From an uncultured Eubacteriales bacterium (GTDB taxonomy: Bacteria > Bacillota > Clostridia > Oscillospirales > UMGS1783): 64,000 nucleotides of DNA. The translations under genes were made by a program, and so were the position numbers. The DNA is taken from assembly GCA_934456365.1 (NCBI GenBank), contig CAKSHC010000007.1:1-64000 (forward strand), read 5' to 3'. The notes beneath the pieces were generated by a model. The model was not told where the DNA came from, did not search any database, and worked only from the letters and a program-made list of their open reading frames with translations. Shown here in pieces: positions 34,529 to 43,407 of this stretch; position 1 is the stretch's first letter, and each line of letters opens with the position of its first letter.

Positions 34529-36643
34529 ATGTACGAAAATTTCAGAACGTTTGAAACCGAATTTGCCGGCCGCCGTCTGGTGGTGGAAACCGGCAAAATG
34601 GCGGAGCTGGCCAACGGCTCCTGCCTCGTCCGCTACGGCGACACGGTGATTTTGGCCACCGCCACCGCCTCCGAGCGTCCGCGCGACGGGATCGACTACT
34701 TCCCCCTCTCGGTGGACTTCGAAGAAAAGCTCTATTCCGTGGGTAAAATCCCGGGCGGCTTCCTCAAGCGCGAGGGCCGGCCTTCCGAGAAGGCGATCCT
34801 GGCTTCCCGCCTGATCGATCGCCCGATGCGCCCGCTCTTCCCGAAGGATATGCGCAACGACGTGGCCGTCTGCATCACGGTGCTCTCGGTCGATCAGGAT
34901 AATTCCCCCGAGATCGCCGGCATGCTCGGCGCTTCTATCGCCGTCGCCATTTCCGACATCCCCTGGGCCGGCCCCATCGCCGGGGTCAACGTGGGCCTGG
35001 TGGACGGGAAATTCGTTTTCAACCCCACCTCGGCCGAGCGCGCCAAGAGCGACCTTAACCTCACGGTGGTGGGCAGCGATAAGAAGGTCGTGATGATCGA
35101 AGCCGGCGCCAACGAGGTGCCCAACGACACCATGTTCGACGCCATCATGGCCGGCTATGAGCACTGCAACAAGATGTGCCGCTTCATCAACGACATCGTG
35201 GCCGAGATCGGCAAGGAGAAGTTCTCCTACACCGAGATCCATGTGCCCGAAGAGATGTATGAAGACATCAAGGAATTCGCCATCGAGAAGGTGCGCGCCG
35301 CGCTGGATACCGACGATAAGAACGTGCGCGACGCGGCCATGAAGATCGTGACCGACGAGGTCATCGAAGCCTTCTCCGAGAAGTATCCCGACAGCGTGGC
35401 CCTTTTCGGCGAGTGCCTGTATAAGCTCCAGAAGTATGTGGTTCGCCAGTGGCTCCTGCAGGGCCGCCGTGTGGACGGGCGCGGGCTGGACGATATGCGT
35501 CCGCTGTGGGCCGAAGTGGGCCTGCTGCCGCGCGTCCATGGCTCCGGCCTCTTTGCCCGCGGGCAGACCCAGGCCCTGACCATCGCCACCCTCGGCATGA
35601 TCAACGAGCGCCAGCTGCTCGACGGGATCGACGAGGTGGAATTCAAGCGCTATATGCACCATTATAATATGCCCGGCTATTCGACCGGCGAAGCCAAGCC
35701 CTCCCGCGGGGCCGGCCGCCGCGAGATCGGCCACGGCGCTCTGGCCGAGCGGGCTCTTTTGCCCGTGATCCCGAGCGAGGAAGAGTTCCCGTATGCCATT
35801 CGTTTGGTTTCCGAGATCCTCACCTCCAACGGCTCGACCTCCCAGGCATCCATCTGCGGCAGCACGCTGGCCCTGATGGACGCGGGCGTGCCCATCAAGG
35901 CGCCCGTGGCCGGCATTTCCTGCGGCCTTGTGACCGACGAGGATAAATGGCTGACCATGGTGGACATCCAGGGCATTGAAGACTTCTTCGGCGATATGGA
36001 CTTCAAGGTGGCCGGCACCAAAAAGGGCATCACGGCCATTCAGATGGACCTGAAGATCGACGGGCTGACCCCGGAGATTATCCGCTCGGCTCTGGAGAAA
36101 ACCGAGAAGGCCCGCTTCAAGATCATCGATGAGGTCATCCTCAAGGCCATCCCCGCCCCGCGTGAGGAATTGAGCCCCTATGCTCCCAAGATGCTTTCCA
36201 TGATGATCGATCCCGAGAAGATCCGCGAGGTCATCGGGAAGGGCGGCAGTGTGATTCAGAAGATCCAGGCCGATACCAACACCAAGATCGACATCGAGGA
36301 AGACGGCCACCTCTTCATCGCCACCTACGACAGCGAGGGCGGCAAGCAGGCCATGGCCACCATCAAGGCGATCGTGGAAGATCTCGTTCCGGGCACGCTG
36401 TATAAGGGCACGGTCAGCGGCATTATCCCGATCGGCGCCTTTGTGGAGGTCGCCCCGGGCAAGGAGGGCCTTGTTCATATCTCCAAGCTGGACAACCACC
36501 GGGTCGAAAAGGTGGAGGATGTGGTCAGCAAGGGCGATACCATCTGGGTCAAATTCCTCGGCACCGACGAGCGGGGCCGCTTAAACTTCTCCCGGAAAGA
36601 CGCCATGGCGGAACTGGCCAAGCAGGAAGAGAAGAAAGACTGA
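34529..36643 (+). CDS. pnp: Polyribonucleotide nucleotidyltransferase (PNPase)
   Basis: Phosphorolytic 3'-5' exoribonuclease of mRNA decay. Two RNase PH domains (about 10-145 and 310-540) flank an alpha-helical domain. The catalytic core is seen in GSGLFARGQTQAL, PSRGAGRREIGHGALAERAL and TSNGSTSQASICG. The KH domain (VIGKGGSVIQKIQ) and S1 domain (GTVSGIIPIGAFVEVAPGKE) are intact. The 704-residue protein starts at ATG 34529 after AAAGGAG. Confidence 0.98.
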   Translation: MYENFRTFETEFAGRRLVVETGKMAELANGSCLVRYGDTVILATATASERPRDGIDYFPLSVDFEEKLYSVGKIPGGFLKREGRPSEKAILASRLIDRPMRPLFPKDMRNDVAVCITVLSVDQDNSPEIAGMLGASIAVAISDIPWAGPIAGVNVGLVDGKFVFNPTSAERAKSDLNLTVVGSDKKVVMIEAGANEVPNDTMFDAIMAGYEHCNKMCRFINDIVAEIGKEKFSYTEIHVPEEMYEDIKEFAIEKVRAALDTDDKNVRDAAMKIVTDEVIEAFSEKYPDSVALFGECLYKLQKYVVRQWLLQGRRVDGRGLDDMRPLWAEVGLLPRVHGSGLFARGQTQALTIATLGMINERQLLDGIDEVEFKRYMHHYNMPGYSTGEAKPSRGAGRREIGHGALAERALLPVIPSEEEFPYAIRLVSEILTSNGSTSQASICGSTLALMDAGVPIKAPVAGISCGLVTDEDKWLTMVDIQGIEDFFGDMDFKVAGTKKGITAIQMDLKIDGLTPEIIRSALEKTEKARFKIIDEVILKAIPAPREELSPYAPKMLSMMIDPEKIREVIGKGGSVIQKIQADTNTKIDIEEDGHLFIATYDSEGGKQAMATIKAIVEDLVPGTLYKGTVSGIIPIGAFVEVAPGKEGLVHISKLDNHRVEKVEDVVSKGDTIWVKFLGTDERGRLNFSRKDAMAELAKQEEKKD

Positions 36644-36651
36644 TTCATCAG

Positions 36652-36682
36652 GGGAGAGGCGCTGCCTCTCCCTTGTCGTTTT
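36652..36682 (+). terminator. Hairpin between pnp and the M16 gene, weak terminator
   Basis: GGGAGAGGC and GCCTCTCCC pair (36652-36672) around GCT. The following TTGTCGTTTT is a poor T run, so read-through into the next gene is likely. Confidence 0.55.
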
Positions 36683-36692
36683 GTGAGGGTTT

Positions 36693-37949
36693 ATGAAAAC
36701 TGTTTTGGAAAACGGAGTCACCGTTATCGCCTCCCGCCGCCCCTCCACCCGTGCGGTGAGCGTGGGGATCTGGGTGCGCGGCGGATCGGCCGCCGACCCG
36801 CCGGAGCTTTCCGGCATTGCGCATTTTTGCGAGCACATGGCCTTCAAGGCCACGAAAAAACGCTCGGCCGCCGCTCTCTCCGAGGCCTTCGATGCCATGG
36901 GCGGCTGTGTGAACGCCTATACGGCCAAGCTCCACACCTGCTATTACTGCAAAACGCTCGAAAAGCATCTGGCCCAGGCGCTCTCGCTTTTGGCCGAGAT
37001 GCTGCTGGAGCCCGCCTATGAGGAAAAAGAGGTGGAAACCGAGCGCAAGGTGATCCTGGAGGAGATCGCCATGGTGGAGGACAGTCCCGACGATCTGGTC
37101 AACGCCCGCCTGTGCGAGGGCGTGTGGCGCGGCAGCGTGCTCGGGCGCGAGATTCTGGGCACCGCGGAGAGCGTGTCGCGTATCGGCTCGAAGGAGCTGT
37201 GCGCGTCGGCTGAGCGGATGGTCGTGGGAAAAAATTTGGTGGTGGTGGCTGCCGGCTGCCTCGACGAGGCCGCCTTTTCGGAGGATTGCCGCCGCCTCTT
37301 CGGAAAAATCCGCGCGGGCGAGCGCGCCGCCGACCTGGAAAACGGCAGCAGCGAGCGGGTGGCGCTCTATCAGAAAAAGGAGATCGAGCAGCTCCATCTT
37401 TGCCTGGGCTTCCCCTCCTATCCGATGTTCGACGAGCGCCGCTATGCGCTCTCGGTGCTTTCGCTCTTAACGGGCGGCACCATGTCTTCCCGGCTTTTTC
37501 GCGCCGTGCGGGAGGAGGCCGGGCTGGCCTATCAGGTGCAGTCGTATCTTTCGCCGTATCTGCACACGGGGCTTTTCTGCATCTATGCGGCGCTTTCGCC
37601 CGATCGGCTGCGCGAGTGCCTTTCCCTTCTGAAAAGCGAGCTGGAAAAGATCCGGGAATCCGGCTTTTCCGAAGAAGAGATCCGCCGCGCCAAGGATCAG
37701 CTCATCAGCGCTACCATCTTAGACGGCGAAGGGCCGGAAGCCGCCATGAAGCTTTTGGCGAAAAACGCCCTTTATGAAAAAGGCGAGCGGGAGCTCGACG
37801 CGGTGCTTGAGCGCATCGAAGCCGTCCGGGGCGAGGAGGTTTTTGCCCTTTCCCGGGAGCTTTTCGACCCGGCAAAGCTCTCGATCTCGCTGGTCGGGCC
37901 GTTTGACGGGGATGTTCTGCGCCTGCGCGAGGAGATTTTCGGGGCATAA
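36693..37949 (+). CDS. M16-family zinc peptidase (MlpA/YmxG-like)
   Basis: A 418-residue inverzincin peptidase. The inverted zinc motif HFCEH (residues 44-48 region, GIAHFCEHMAFK) and the distal Glu in ETERKVILEEIA are intact. The C-terminal half has the RAVREEAGLAYQVQSYLSPY R/Y pair. The position after pnp matches ymxG of Bacillus. No signal peptide, so cytosolic. TAATG overlap with the next reading frame. Confidence 0.93.
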   Translation: MKTVLENGVTVIASRRPSTRAVSVGIWVRGGSAADPPELSGIAHFCEHMAFKATKKRSAAALSEAFDAMGGCVNAYTAKLHTCYYCKTLEKHLAQALSLLAEMLLEPAYEEKEVETERKVILEEIAMVEDSPDDLVNARLCEGVWRGSVLGREILGTAESVSRIGSKELCASAERMVVGKNLVVVAAGCLDEAAFSEDCRRLFGKIRAGERAADLENGSSERVALYQKKEIEQLHLCLGFPSYPMFDERRYALSVLSLLTGGTMSSRLFRAVREEAGLAYQVQSYLSPYLHTGLFCIYAALSPDRLRECLSLLKSELEKIRESGFSEEEIRRAKDQLISATILDGEGPEAAMKLLAKNALYEKGERELDAVLERIEAVRGEEVFALSRELFDPAKLSISLVGPFDGDVLRLREEIFGA

Positions 37950-37993
37950 TGCAAGGGGGAGCGAATACCTTGAAGGTAGAGGAGGTGTCGCTC

Positions 37994-39151
37994 TTGAAAC
38001 GAATTTTTGCCCTGTTTCTGGCTTTTTCCCTGCTGCTTTTCCCGGTCCTTGCCGCCGATGACGCCGACACGACCGATGTCGCCGGCCCGGCCTTCACGGT
38101 TTCGGCCAAATCCGCGCTTTTGATGGAGGCCGATACCGGCACCGTGCTCTTTGCGCAAAACGAGCACGAAGCCCTGCCGCCCGCCTCGGTGACCAAGGTG
38201 ATGAGCCTTCTTCTGGTCTACGAGGCGCTTGAGGACGGTCGCATCCGCAAGGAGGATCTGGTGTCGGTCAGCGAAACGGCCGCCGCCAAGGGCGGGAGCC
38301 AGGTCTACCTCTCTCCGGGCGAGGAGATGAGCGTGGATGAGCTGATCAAATGCGTGGCCGTGGCCTCGGCCAACGACGCCGTGACCGCGCTGGCCGAGCT
38401 GGTCGCGGGCAGCGAGGAGGCCTTTGTCGTCTGCATGAACGAGCGGGCCGCCGCGCTGGGACTGGCCGATACCAGCTTTGTCAACTGCACCGGCCTCGAC
38501 GACGACGGAACCAACCTCACCTCGGCGGCGGATATCGCCGTGCTCTCCCGCGCGCTGATGGCCCATGAGGATATTTTCCAGTATACCACCATCTGGATGG
38601 ACAGCATCCGCAACGGCGCCTTCGGCCTGACCAACACCAACCGGCTGGTGCGCTTTTATTCCGGCACCAACGGGCTCAAAACCGGCTCCACCTCCCGGGC
38701 GGGCTTCTGCATCAGCGCCACCGCCAAGCGCGACGGGATGCAGCTGATCGCCGTGATCATGGGCGCCGAAACCTCGGCCGGACGCAACGAACAGGCCAAA
38801 AAGCTGCTGGATTATGGCTTTGCCAATTTCTCGGTGGCGCATCTGCCCCGGGTGACCGGGCTGGAGCCGGTGGCGGTGTCCGGTGGGGAGGAGGCCTTTG
38901 TCGAGCCGCTGATGCGGGAGGAAGAGGTCGTTTTGCTGCTGGGAAAGGGCGAAAGCAGCAGTGTGACCACAAAAATCACATTAGAAAGCGCTCTGGAGGC
39001 CCCGGTGGAGCAGGGGCAAACGATCGGCCGGATCGACTACTACTGTAAGGACCAGAAGGTGCATTCGGTGGCGCTGGTGGCTGCCGCGCCGGTCGCGCGG
39101 GTCACCTTCGGCTTTGCCTTTACCCGAAGCCTGCACACGATTTTGCTATAG
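37994..39151 (+). CDS. D-alanyl-D-alanine carboxypeptidase (PBP5/DacF type)
   Basis: Trims the terminal D-Ala of peptidoglycan stem peptides outside the membrane. The serine-peptidase S11 triad motifs are PASVTKVM (SxxK), ASANDAV (SxN) and NGLKTGST (KTG). TTG 37994 is chosen because GGAGGTG is spaced six bases upstream and the product then starts with a clean signal peptide (KRIFALFLAFSLLLFPVLAA); the ATG at 37949 would add 15 odd residues. A C-terminal PBP5-type beta domain follows. It has 385 residues. DacF-like proteins are often sporulation-linked; no special promoter is seen here. Confidence 0.93.
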   Translation: MKRIFALFLAFSLLLFPVLAADDADTTDVAGPAFTVSAKSALLMEADTGTVLFAQNEHEALPPASVTKVMSLLLVYEALEDGRIRKEDLVSVSETAAAKGGSQVYLSPGEEMSVDELIKCVAVASANDAVTALAELVAGSEEAFVVCMNERAAALGLADTSFVNCTGLDDDGTNLTSAADIAVLSRALMAHEDIFQYTTIWMDSIRNGAFGLTNTNRLVRFYSGTNGLKTGSTSRAGFCISATAKRDGMQLIAVIMGAETSAGRNEQAKKLLDYGFANFSVAHLPRVTGLEPVAVSGGEEAFVEPLMREEEVVLLLGKGESSSVTTKITLESALEAPVEQGQTIGRIDYYCKDQKVHSVALVAAAPVARVTFGFAFTRSLHTILL

Positions 39152-39162
39152 GAGAAAAAGGA

Positions 39163-39753
39163 ATGGACGCGGAAAAAATCAAGAGGCAGCTGCAGTTTCT
39201 GCTGGAAACGGATCGGATGAAAAACATCGAGCGCCGCAACCTCATCGCCGACGGCTCCCGCCGGGAAAACGACGCCGAGCATAGCTGGCACCTGGCGCTG
39301 TTTGCTTTGGTTCTGGCCGAATATGCCCCGGCGCAAACGGATGTCAATCGGGCGATCCGCATGGCGGTGGTCCACGACCTCGTAGAGGTCTACGCGGGCG
39401 ATACCTTCTGCTACGACAAGGCCGCCGCGGCGGATAAAAAGGAGCGCGAGGAGGCCGCCGCCCGGCGGCTGTTCGGAGCCCTTCCTGCCGGGCAGGGGAG
39501 CGAGCTGGAAGCGCTCTGGCGGGAGTTTGACGAGGAATCCACCCCCGACGCCCGCTATGCCGCCGCCTGCGACCGGCTCCAGCCGCTTTTGCTCAATTAC
39601 AAAACCCAAGGCCATACCTGGCACCTGACGGAGGTCCATGCGGCGGATGTTTACGAGCGGCTGCGCCCGGTGCGCGAGGGAATGCCCGCGCTTTGGGATG
39701 TGGTGGAATTTGTGGTGAAAGACAGCGTGGCGCGCGGCTGGCTGCGCCCCTGA
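39163..39753 (+). CDS. HD-domain phosphohydrolase (YfbR/HDDC2-like)
   Basis: A 196-residue metal-dependent phosphohydrolase, probably a 5'-deoxynucleotidase. Metal ligands follow the family: NDAEHSWHLALFAL, VVHDLVEVYAGDTF (the HD pair) and ACDRLQPLLLNY. It is 11 bp after the carboxypeptidase gene and probably the last gene of that unit. The substrate is inferred only from family. Confidence 0.88.
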   Translation: MDAEKIKRQLQFLLETDRMKNIERRNLIADGSRRENDAEHSWHLALFALVLAEYAPAQTDVNRAIRMAVVHDLVEVYAGDTFCYDKAAAADKKEREEAAARRLFGALPAGQGSELEALWREFDEESTPDARYAAACDRLQPLLLNYKTQGHTWHLTEVHAADVYERLRPVREGMPALWDVVEFVVKDSVARGWLRP

Positions 39754-39763
39754 CGGGCAAAAT

Positions 39764-39792
39764 TTGACAAAACGGAAAAAAAGGTGTATACT
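39764..39792 (+). promoter_or_regulatory. Promoter of the zinc-ribbon membrane protein gene
   Basis: TTGACA at 39764-39769, 17 bases, TATACT at 39787-39792: near consensus. Confidence 0.85.
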
Positions 39793-39826
39793 ACGGGCAT
39801 CTTTTTGAAAAAGGAGATGGATTCTT

Positions 39827-40351
39827 ATGTATTGTGAAAAATGCGGAGCCCCGCTGCAGGGCAACGAGGCCTTCTGCGCCGCCTGCGGCGCCCGCGTCGA
39901 AGCGGCTCCTGAAGCCGAAGCCGCGGCTGCGGCTCCGATCCCCGAGCCGGAAAAGGTTGTGGAGCAAACGGCGGCCGAGCCCAAGCCGGTGCGCGGCGGA
40001 AAGGCCTTTTCCATCATCGGAAAAATTCTGGGCATCACCGGGCTGGTGCTCGCCTGCATTCTGGGGCTGCTGGGGATCGTTTATCCCATCCTTGCTCTGG
40101 CCGCTTTGCAGGCAACCGCCGGGGCGAGCGCGGCTTTTGCGGCCATCGGCTTTGCGATGCTGGCGTATGAGCTGCTGATCTGCCTGCCCTGCTGCATCGT
40201 GTCGACTTGCTTTGCCAAGAAGTTCCCGGCTGGGGACGCGCGCGGAAATTTCCGCAGCGTGGCCAAGGCCGGATTGATTGTGACGATCGTGACCAGCGCT
40301 CTGACCTTCTTCCTTTCGATCGTTGCTGTGGTCGCCGTGGCGGCTCTCTAA
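39827..40351 (+). CDS. Zinc-ribbon membrane protein
   Basis: A 174-residue protein: an N-terminal zinc ribbon (CEKCGAPLQGNEAFCAACG), an Ala/Glu/Pro linker (about 27-58), and three hydrophobic helices (about 65-90, 98-120, 145-170). The family is common and poorly understood in Clostridia. AAGGAGATGG precedes the start. The downstream peptidase gene has its SD 13 bases after this stop, so the two are probably co-transcribed. Confidence 0.82.
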   Translation: MYCEKCGAPLQGNEAFCAACGARVEAAPEAEAAAAAPIPEPEKVVEQTAAEPKPVRGGKAFSIIGKILGITGLVLACILGLLGIVYPILALAALQATAGASAAFAAIGFAMLAYELLICLPCCIVSTCFAKKFPAGDARGNFRSVAKAGLIVTIVTSALTFFLSIVAVVAVAAL

Positions 40352-40376
40352 ACTATCGAAATCGAGGAACGGATTT

Positions 40377-41273
40377 ACGCGAAAGAAAAGAATCGCGGCG
40401 CTCTTGCTTTGCGCCGCCCTGTTGCTTGCCATCGGAAATTTTCCGGTGCGCGCCTACGACTGCAGCGGGATCGCCAACCGCCTGGACGAGATCCGGGCGG
40501 AACTGAAAGCAAACTTCCCGGACGGGGTGTTTTCCAACGGAAACCTCCCGGTCGCGGGCGATCGGATGGATTGGAACATCAGCCTTTATGCCATTGTTTC
40601 GGCAAAGTTCGGCGAAAACTGGAGCGGCCTGGCGTCCAACGCCTGGGGCTGCGCCGCTTTCGCAAAGTATGTGGCGGTTCGCCTGTACGGCGACTGCAAG
40701 AATCTCGACGAGCGCATCGCCGGCCCGGCCGACGTGCGCGAGAGCTACGATTCGCTCCGCATGGGCGACCTGCTCATCACGGAATATCCGCATTGGATGA
40801 TCTACCTCTCGCACGACGAAACGGGCGTCACCGTGCTCGACTGCAACGGCAGCGGCGATCAGCGGATCGACTACAGCCGTAAGTACGACTACACGAACGA
40901 TATCCTGACGGGCGACCTGACGGTTTGGCAGTCTCCCCGCTGGAACGAGATCAACCTTCTCTACGGCGATCGAGATAAGGAAAAGGTGGTGTTGAGCGCT
41001 GACGAGCTTGCGGCGGCTGAGGTTGCTTTGCCCCGCGCTCTGAGCCACGACACCCCGGAAGACCCGGCAGCCGCCGCCTCTCCGACCGGCATGGTCGGGC
41101 TTGCCAAGGCCGATCTGGCGCTTTTTGTGGTGCATCGCGGGGAAACGGAGGTCAACCCCACCGTCCCCACCTGGATTCTCGGAACGGTGCTGGACGTGGC
41201 GGCTCTGGTTTGGATTTTACTGATCGTGTGGCGCGGCAAGAAAAAGAAGCAGTTAAAAACAGGAGCTTCCTGA
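40377..41273 (+). CDS. Secreted, membrane-anchored NlpC/CHAP-like amidase with ACG at the start position
   Basis: The product begins T/M-RKKRIAALLLCAALLLA, a clear signal peptide, and ends with a transmembrane helix and KKKK tail, so the body is outside. A papain-like fold is suggested by Cys in NAWGCAAFAKYV, His in PHWMIYLS and the polar residue in VLDCNGSGDQ; a cell-wall amidase/endopeptidase is likely. GAGGA at 40364-40368 is spaced 8 bases from ACG 40377, exactly where ATG is expected. The only other in-frame start, TTG 40323, lies in the previous gene without an SD. It is a rare initiator, a mutation, or a base error. The stop lies in the loop of the terminator. Confidence 0.7.
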   Translation, partial: TRKKRIAALLLCAALLLAIGNFPVRAYDCSGIANRLDEIRAELKANFPDGVFSNGNLPVAGDRMDWNISLYAIVSAKFGENWSGLASNAWGCAAFAKYVAVRLYGDCKNLDERIAGPADVRESYDSLRMGDLLITEYPHWMIYLSHDETGVTVLDCNGSGDQRIDYSRKYDYTNDILTGDLTVWQSPRWNEINLLYGDRDKEKVVLSADELAAAEVALPRALSHDTPEDPAAAASPTGMVGLAKADLALFVVHRGETEVNPTVPTWILGTVLDVAALVWILLIVWRGKKKKQLKTGAS

Positions 41274-41297
41274 GGGAAGCTCCTGTTTTTTATTTTT
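41256..41297. terminator. Bidirectional terminator between the amidase-like and M20 genes
   Basis: AAAACAGGAGCTTCC (41256-41270) pairs with GGAAGCTCCTGTTTT (41275-41289). T runs flank it on both strands. Confidence 0.9.
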
Positions 41298-42717
41298 GCG
41301 CCCGGATGAGGTTTTTATAGAAGCGCACCGCGCCGGGCAGCGCCGCGGCCTCCACGTTTTCGTTGATCCCGTGCATCCCCTTCATCTGCTCCGGCCCGTA
41401 AACGACCGGGGCAAAGCGCAGGCAGCTTTTGCAGACCGGCTGATAAAACTGCGCGTCGGTCGCGCCGGTCATCACATAAGGGCTGCTCGGCAGCCCGGGG
41501 AAGGTTTCCTCAATGACCTGCGCAAAGAGCCGGTAGGCTTCGCCGTGGATATCGGCGGGCGGGGTGAAGTCGTTCCGATGGTGCACCTCCATGGAAAGCC
41601 CGTGCCGGGCCGCCTTCTTCTCCAGAAGCTCCAGGCTCTCCGCCGCCCCCTGATGGGGAATGAAGCGCAGGTTGGCGCCCAGCGTGGCCTCCTGCGGCAA
41701 AACGTTGAACGCGTCGGACCCGGACTGCTTGGTGAAGGCGATGGTGGTTTGCAGCATGGCGCCCGCCTGTGCGCTCAGCCGGGGCAGCAAAAGCAAAAGA
41801 AGCGGCCGAAAGAGCCACAGATTTCCGAAAACAAATTTCAGCCCAAACGAAGCATAGGGCGCCAGCGCCCGAAACATGGCCGCCACCTCGCGGGGGAGGC
41901 GCCGCCGGAAGGGCGAGCGGTGCTCCATTTCGTGCACAAAATCGGCCAGCCGGGCAATGGGCGTGTTTTTCCCGGGCGCGCTGGCGTGGCCGCCCTGGCT
42001 TTTCGCCCGGAAGGTCACATCGGCCTTCCCCTTTTCAAACACCCCCACCATGGCAAAGTTGCCGTGGATCCCGGCGATGGGATCGCGGATGATGGCGCCG
42101 CCCTCGTCGCAGACCAAAAAGAGCTCCACCCCGCGCCGCTGAAGCTCGGCCACCAGCTTGGGCGCGCCGTCGCCCGCCCATTCCTCGGTGCAGGAGGAGG
42201 AAAGGTAAACATCCTGCGGCGGCACAAAGCCTTCCCGCAGCAGCTGCTCGGCTGCCTCGAAAAAGGCCATCAGCGAGCATTTGGTGTCGGCTGCGCCGCG
42301 CCCCCACACCTTTCCCTCGGCGATCTCGCCGGAGAAGGGCGGGTGCGCCCAGTCGCCCTCGGCGGGCACAACGTCCTGATGGCTCATCAGCAGAATGGGC
42401 CGGTCATGGCGCTCGCCCGGCCAAAAGAAGAGCAGGTTCCCGTCGATCTCGGTTTTCTCCAGCCGGGAGAAAACGAGCGGGAAAAGCTGCGCCAGACGGG
42501 CATGAAAGGCCTGGAATTTTGAGGGATCGTCGCCGCCCGGGTGGGAGGTGGTGTCGCATTGGATCATGGCCGAAAGCTTCTCGGCCAAAGGCCGCGTTTC
42601 CTCTTCGGATTCCGAAGGGGAGTAGGCGGAGGTGAGGGAAGGCAGGCAAAGCGTGCGGATCAGCGCAATCAGCAGCAAAAGTGCCAGCGCGCCCGGGATC
42701 AGCCAGAGAAAGCTCAT
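41290..42717 (-). CDS. M20-family metallopeptidase, membrane-anchored
   Basis: A 475-residue dizinc amidohydrolase of the CPS1/PM20D1-like group. It has an N-terminal transmembrane helix (about 4-24), metal motifs LLMSHQDVVPAEGDW and WGRGAADTKCSLMAF, the Glu pair in CTEEWAGDG, and the dimerisation domain with AKSQGGHASAPG. PM20D1 relatives hydrolyse or form N-acyl amino acids; carboxypeptidases are also in the family. The start overlaps the end of the upstream membrane-protein gene by 4 bp, tying it to the DUF5058 pair. Confidence 0.9.
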   Translation of the reverse strand: MSFLWLIPGALALLLLIALIRTLCLPSLTSAYSPSESEEETRPLAEKLSAMIQCDTTSHPGGDDPSKFQAFHARLAQLFPLVFSRLEKTEIDGNLLFFWPGERHDRPILLMSHQDVVPAEGDWAHPPFSGEIAEGKVWGRGAADTKCSLMAFFEAAEQLLREGFVPPQDVYLSSSCTEEWAGDGAPKLVAELQRRGVELFLVCDEGGAIIRDPIAGIHGNFAMVGVFEKGKADVTFRAKSQGGHASAPGKNTPIARLADFVHEMEHRSPFRRRLPREVAAMFRALAPYASFGLKFVFGNLWLFRPLLLLLLPRLSAQAGAMLQTTIAFTKQSGSDAFNVLPQEATLGANLRFIPHQGAAESLELLEKKAARHGLSMEVHHRNDFTPPADIHGEAYRLFAQVIEETFPGLPSSPYVMTGATDAQFYQPVCKSCLRFAPVVYGPEQMKGMHGINENVEAAALPGAVRFYKNLIRAQK

Positions 42718-43394
42718 GATTTTTTCTCCTTTTTATAGAAGAAGTAGGCCACCCCGATCGCCAGCGCGCCCGAGGGGAGGATCATAAAGCTGGTCGAGCC
42801 GGTCAGCGAGGGCACCAGCACGAAAAGCACGCTCATCAGAAGCAGAGGCCAAACGGCCACCCGGATGTTTTTCCGGTAATATTGATAGGCCATCGCGCCG
42901 AAGAGCGCCGGCACCACGCAGTCAAACGCCGGAGCCAGCACCGGCGACTGCAGAAGCGGGCTCAGCGGCGCGAGCAGCGCCACGCCGAGCGCCAGCACCA
43001 GGATGGTGACCAGCGAGGAGGTGGCGATGGAAAGGGTGGAAATGATCTCGTTTTCCCGCGTCCCGGTTTTCACCCCCACCAGATCGCGCGCCGTCACGGC
43101 GCAGGGGATCTTCATATTGATCAGGTTGCCGGTGATAAAGGCCAGATACCCGCCGCCCGAGCCGAGCATGGGGGTATACACCAGAAATTCGGCTACCGAG
43201 CTGAGCATCCAGATCAGCCCGACCGATAAAAAGCCCCGCCCCGTCGCGCCGAGATCGGGATAGGCGCCGAGGAAGCGGCCGATCAGGAAGGGCGCGCCGA
43301 TGAGCAGCACCAGTGCGATCAGGCTGGCCGCCCGGCCGATGAGATGTGTGGTTTTGATGTAGCGGTCCCAGTTGAGATTGTTTTTGTTTTCCAT
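42714..43394 (-). CDS. Multi-pass membrane protein paired with DUF5058
   Basis: A 226-residue protein with six to seven hydrophobic helices and a short charged N-terminus (MENKNNLNWDRYIK). Distinct motif: YTPMLGSGGGYLAFITGNLINMKIPCA, with a Gly-rich turn inside the membrane, of a type seen in substrate-binding regions of transporters. No family recognised. Start at 43394 after AAGGAGGGG. It lies 13 bp after the DUF5058 gene and overlaps the M20 gene by 4 bp. A two-subunit permease with DUF5058 is the simplest reading. Confidence 0.75.
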   Translation of the reverse strand: MENKNNLNWDRYIKTTHLIGRAASLIALVLLIGAPFLIGRFLGAYPDLGATGRGFLSVGLIWMLSSVAEFLVYTPMLGSGGGYLAFITGNLINMKIPCAVTARDLVGVKTGTRENEIISTLSIATSSLVTILVLALGVALLAPLSPLLQSPVLAPAFDCVVPALFGAMAYQYYRKNIRVAVWPLLLMSVLFVLVPSLTGSTSFMILPSGALAIGVAYFFYKKEKKS

Positions 43395-43407
43395 GGAAAT
43401 CCCCTCC

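Noticed and set aside
36693..37949. Possible catalytic defect in the M16 peptidase
   Set aside because: HFCEH and the distal Glu are both present, so nothing is missing.
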